A stretch of DNA of 6,710 nt from an uncultured Clostridia bacterium. GTDB lineage: Bacteria > Bacillota_A > Clostridia > Christensenellales > Aristaeellaceae. Shown here piece after piece: positions 4,549 to 6,710 of this stretch. The stretch is from the NCBI GenBank assembly GCA_947165745.1, contig CAMVBO010000099.1, positions 1 to 6,710 of the forward strand, read 5' to 3'. Made by a program: the position numbers and the translations under genes. Within the stretch, counting starts at the first letter, position 1. Each line of letters opens with the position of its first letter. The notes beneath the pieces were generated by a model. It did no database searches. It saw nothing but the letters and a program-made list of their open reading frames with translations, and was not told the origin of the DNA.

Positions 4549-5775
4549 TATTTCTTTCGCACTTTTTCGCCCGCCCAGGGCCAGGTTGGCCGCCGCGCAC
4601 AGCACCAGCAGCACGATGGCGGCCAGTATGGCCAGCATGCCGCTGGAAAAGCCGTGGCTGTCCGCCAGCGCGCCCACCAGGGTGGGCATGGCGATGCCAC
4701 CGGCGGAGCCGAAGGACAGCAGGATGCCCGTGGCCATGGGATAGGCGTTGGTGTAGGGCGCGGCGTCGGCATAGATCATCGGGCAGATGCCCGCCATGAA
4801 GAACCCCAGCCCCGCCACGCCCAGCGTGACCGACGGGATGGTCAGGGAAAACAGCACCGCCGCGAAACAGGCCGCCTCGCAGGCGGAGGCGATCAGCATC
4901 AGCTTCTTGGGAGACACGCGCCGCGACAGCCACGCGCAGGTCAGCCGGCCAACCAGAATCACGGCCCACAGCAGCGTGGCCATGGTCTGGCTGTAGGCGG
5001 AAATCGCTTGATCCAGTGCCTCGCCGGTGGCGCCGAAGCCCGCCCGCAGCGCGTCCTTGTTCTGGATGTAGCTGACCAGCCAGCCGTTGATGGCGTATTC
5101 CGAGCAGAGGTAGAACAGCATCATGCCCGCCAGCACCAGGAAGCCGGGGTCCCGCATGAAGCCGAAGCCGCCGGAGCGGTTCTTGCCGCCGGGGGCGGGC
5201 TTGTCGTTCGGCACGGTGACGCGGGTCAGGTTCAGCACCGAGGCCGCGCCACAGAGCACCACCAGGATCACGCCCGCGCGCCAGGAGATCAGGTTTTTCA
5301 GCAGCAAAAACAGCATCGGCGCGCTGATGGCACCCACGGCAAACACCGCGTGCAGCAGGTTCGAGGCGGCCGCGCTTCCGCCGGTGATGGCGTTGACGGT
5401 GCCGTTGTTGAAATTGGAGACGCTGCCCCGGCCCACGCCGGTGAGTATGAACGCGAAGAACAGCAGCCCCGGCGCGCCGTTCAGCGTGATCAGCAGCATG
5501 CCCAGGAACGCCAGCGCGGACAGGCAGATCACCGTGCGCTTGCGGCCGATGTAGACGCCCACCACGCCGCTTAAAAATCCGGCGGCCAGGTTGCCGATGG
5601 AGTGGGCCGAGAGCATCAGCCCTCCGGCGGTGTCGGTCAGGCCGTAGGCCGCCTTCATGTCCGGCAGCATGGAGCCCTGGGTGAGGGCGATCAGGCCATT
5701 GCAAAAAAACGCATAAAAGCAGGCATACAGCAGCGTGCGCCGGGTCTTGTCCAGGTCTTTGATGAATGAGAACAT
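4546..5775 (-). CDS. MFS transporter, 12 membrane segments
   Basis: A 409-residue inner-membrane transporter of the major facilitator superfamily, the usual 12-helix length. The loop after helix 2 has motif A in short form, VYIGRKRTV (74-82). Helices 4-5 have VGRGSVSNFNNG (114-125) and LHAVFAVGAISAP (141-153), which recalls the fucose-permease (FHS-like) branch. The central loop (about 186-210) is short and glycine-rich. The second half has GWLVSYI (231-237), VGRLTCAWLSRR (275-286) and GILLSFGSAGGIAMPTLVGA (350-369). The substrate is unknown; the adjacent cupin suggests a sugar or sugar acid. GAAAGGA (5784-5790) lies eight bases before the ATG. The reading frame ends KSAKEI and its TAG falls at the edge of the repeat copy, so the last residues may have been altered by that insertion. 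It lies 85 bases downstream of the YcxB-like gene. Confidence 0.92.
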   Translation of the reverse strand: MFSFIKDLDKTRRTLLYACFYAFFCNGLIALTQGSMLPDMKAAYGLTDTAGGLMLSAHSIGNLAAGFLSGVVGVYIGRKRTVICLSALAFLGMLLITLNGAPGLLFFAFILTGVGRGSVSNFNNGTVNAITGGSAAASNLLHAVFAVGAISAPMLFLLLKNLISWRAGVILVVLCGAASVLNLTRVTVPNDKPAPGGKNRSGGFGFMRDPGFLVLAGMMLFYLCSEYAINGWLVSYIQNKDALRAGFGATGEALDQAISAYSQTMATLLWAVILVGRLTCAWLSRRVSPKKLMLIASACEAACFAAVLFSLTIPSVTLGVAGLGFFMAGICPMIYADAAPYTNAYPMATGILLSFGSAGGIAMPTLVGALADSHGFSSGMLAILAAIVLLVLCAAANLALGGRKSAKEI

Positions 5776-5860
5776 AATGTCGATCCTTTCAGCGGTCCTT
5801 TATACCCCTCGCTCCGTCCAGGATGCCGGTGAAACGCTGTCATCCTTGGCGGAAAAGCCT

Positions 5861-6388
5861 CTACAGCCGCTTGGCCTTTTCGGCCATGTGCTTTTCGATG
5901 TAGGCCCACAGCTCCTCCGGCTCGCAGTCCGCCTGGCCGTCCGGCAGCAGGAACGCGCGCACGGGCGTGATGTAGAGGTAGATGCAGTCCCTGGCCCGGA
6001 ACGCCTGCTGCGCGTCCTTCCAGGCCACGTCCAGCTGGCCCTCGTCCTTCTGGTTGTTGGTCACGTGGATGCCGTCGAAGTTCAGCTTCACGGTATACAC
6101 CCGGCGGGGCGGCTTCAGCTGGTGCCGCTCCACCTGCAGGTTCACCTGGGAGAAGAAGCTGCCGAAGTAGACCAGCGGCAGGCCCACGCCCACCACCATA
6201 AGCACCGCGGCAATCATCCCGGCCTCCTGCTTGCGGGAGAGCAGCGCCACGATGGCGAAGGCGATCAGAATCAGCGCGAACACCACCGGCCGCACCCAGC
6301 GCTTGCGCAGGCGCAGCATGTCAAACCGGCAAAAGCGCCGGAAGGTCTTGGCGTCCAGCTTTACGGGGATGGTGTATTCCGTTCTCAT
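5861..6388 (-). CDS. YcxB-like membrane protein
   Basis: A 175-residue protein with a short basic N-terminal segment (FRRFCRFDMLRLRKRW, about 16-31) and two membrane helices, about 33-51 (PVVFALILIAFAIVALL) and 58-79 (MIAAVLMVVGVGLPLVYFG). A cytoplasmic C-terminal domain matches the YcxB-like pattern: VYTVKLNFDGIHVTNN (97-112), a conserved W at 123 before a helix, then DCIYLYITPVRAFLLP (134-149). Family members are widespread in Firmicutes and have no established biochemical role; the domain has a PH-like strand pattern, so a sensing or scaffold function is possible but unproven. GGAGG (6396-6400) stands seven bases before ATG 6388. It lies between the regulator and the transporter, 90 bases after the AraC-type gene, and may be co-transcribed with them. 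Confidence 0.85.
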   Translation of the reverse strand: MRTEYTIPVKLDAKTFRRFCRFDMLRLRKRWVRPVVFALILIAFAIVALLSRKQEAGMIAAVLMVVGVGLPLVYFGSFFSQVNLQVERHQLKPPRRVYTVKLNFDGIHVTNNQKDEGQLDVAWKDAQQAFRARDCIYLYITPVRAFLLPDGQADCEPEELWAYIEKHMAEKAKRL

Positions 6389-6478
6389 AGGATATCCTCC
6401 AATGCAATCATGCGGGCTTTTCTCCCCTCCGCTTCACGGCCCTGGCTCGTCGCAGGCCGCGGCGGAAAGGAAACCTAC

Positions 6479-6710
6479 CTATAATATATTGCCGCCCCTC
6501 GCCGGCTCCAGCTTCACGCCGTTCTGGACCCGGGCGGCGCAGTCGCTGGGGCTGAGGCCATAGGTCTGGCGAAAGGCGCGATAGAACGCGCTGTAGTCGG
6601 AAAAGCCGCACTCGTGGCAGCTCTCGGTGATGCCCGCGCCGTGGCTGATCATGGTGTAGGCCGCGTCCAGCCGCTTGCGCCGGATGCACTCCGCCGGGGT
6701 CATGCCGGTG
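6479..6710 (-). CDS. AraC-family transcriptional regulator, 3' end (partial)
   Basis: The frame is open to the right edge of the window, so only the last 76 or so residues are seen. They carry the second half of an AraC/XylS DNA-binding domain: TGMTPAECIRRKRLDAAYTM (the linker helix region), then the second helix-turn-helix in GITESCHECGFSDYSAFYRA with the conserved CGFxDxSxFxRxF core, and FRQTYGLSPSD at the end. The protein ends about 20 residues after the domain (VKLEPARGGNIL). The sensor domain and the promoter are outside the window. As the most upstream minus-strand gene seen, it could control the YcxB-like, MFS and cupin genes; no operator sites are visible to confirm this. An internal ATG at 6703 is in frame but is not the true start. 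Confidence 0.92.
   Translation of the reverse strand, partial: TGMTPAECIRRKRLDAAYTMISHGAGITESCHECGFSDYSAFYRAFRQTYGLSPSDCAARVQNGVKLEPARGGNIL

Noticed and set aside
4439..5704. Long arginine/proline-rich open frames on both strands overlapping the MFS gene
   Set aside because: GC-rich DNA leaves non-coding frames open; their translations are low-complexity R/P/A/H-rich, while the frame 4546-5775 has clear MFS motifs and a ribosome site.
5776..5860. Terminator or promoter between the YcxB-like and MFS genes
   Set aside because: Only a 6-bp stem (AGGATG/CATCCT) with a long loop and no T-run, and a TATAAA without a spaced -35 box; not enough to call either.
5735..6484. Plus-strand open frame of about 250 codons over the YcxB-like gene
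   Set aside because: His/Val/Gln-rich antisense shadow without any family feature; the minus-strand gene there has membrane helices, a conserved domain and a GGAGG site.

Overview
The window looks like the chromosome of a fairly GC-rich Gram-positive Clostridia member, of the gut Oscillospiraceae/Lachnospiraceae sort. This rests on strong AGGAGG-type ribosome sites, a YcxB-like membrane protein, an AraC-type regulator, a clostridial-looking tRNA 3' end and an interspersed palindromic repeat. The genus cannot be named from the sequence alone.

Left block (1-2996, plus strand). Five tightly packed genes form one transcription unit whose start lies outside the window: the 3' end of an unrecognised gene, an HNH endonuclease with a long N-terminal extension, a small protein with two CxxC pairs, a canonical Sir2 NAD-dependent deacylase and an FMN nitroreductase. 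The first four junctions overlap by 1 to 4 bases (GTGA, TGATG, GTGA, ATGA). The last gene probably starts 8 bases after the preceding stop. A DNA-cutting module (nuclease plus zinc ribbon) is therefore translationally coupled to an NAD/flavin module.

Boundary (2997-3219). The operon is followed by two 23-bp-spaced short direct repeats. Next comes a 25-bp block that is the 3' end of a tRNA gene (T-loop, acceptor strand and CCA, most like tRNA-Leu) with no 5' part, then a strong rho-independent terminator. This is how the far attachment site of a tRNA-targeting integrative element looks, so the left block is probably the end of a genomic island.

Junction (3220-4112). No convincing intact gene is present. 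It holds a possible recombinase remnant and a 231-bp palindromic MITE-like element (3666-3896) with 18-bp perfect terminal inverted repeats. A reading frame may have been split by that insertion.

Right block (4113-6710, minus strand, visibly GC-richer). Read in transcription order it contains the 3' end of an AraC-family regulator, a YcxB-like membrane protein, a 12-segment MFS transporter and a KdgF-like cupin. It may be a regulator/transporter/enzyme set for a sugar-acid-like compound. A divergent half copy of the MITE-like repeat lies between the MFS and cupin genes and supplies the MFS stop codon.
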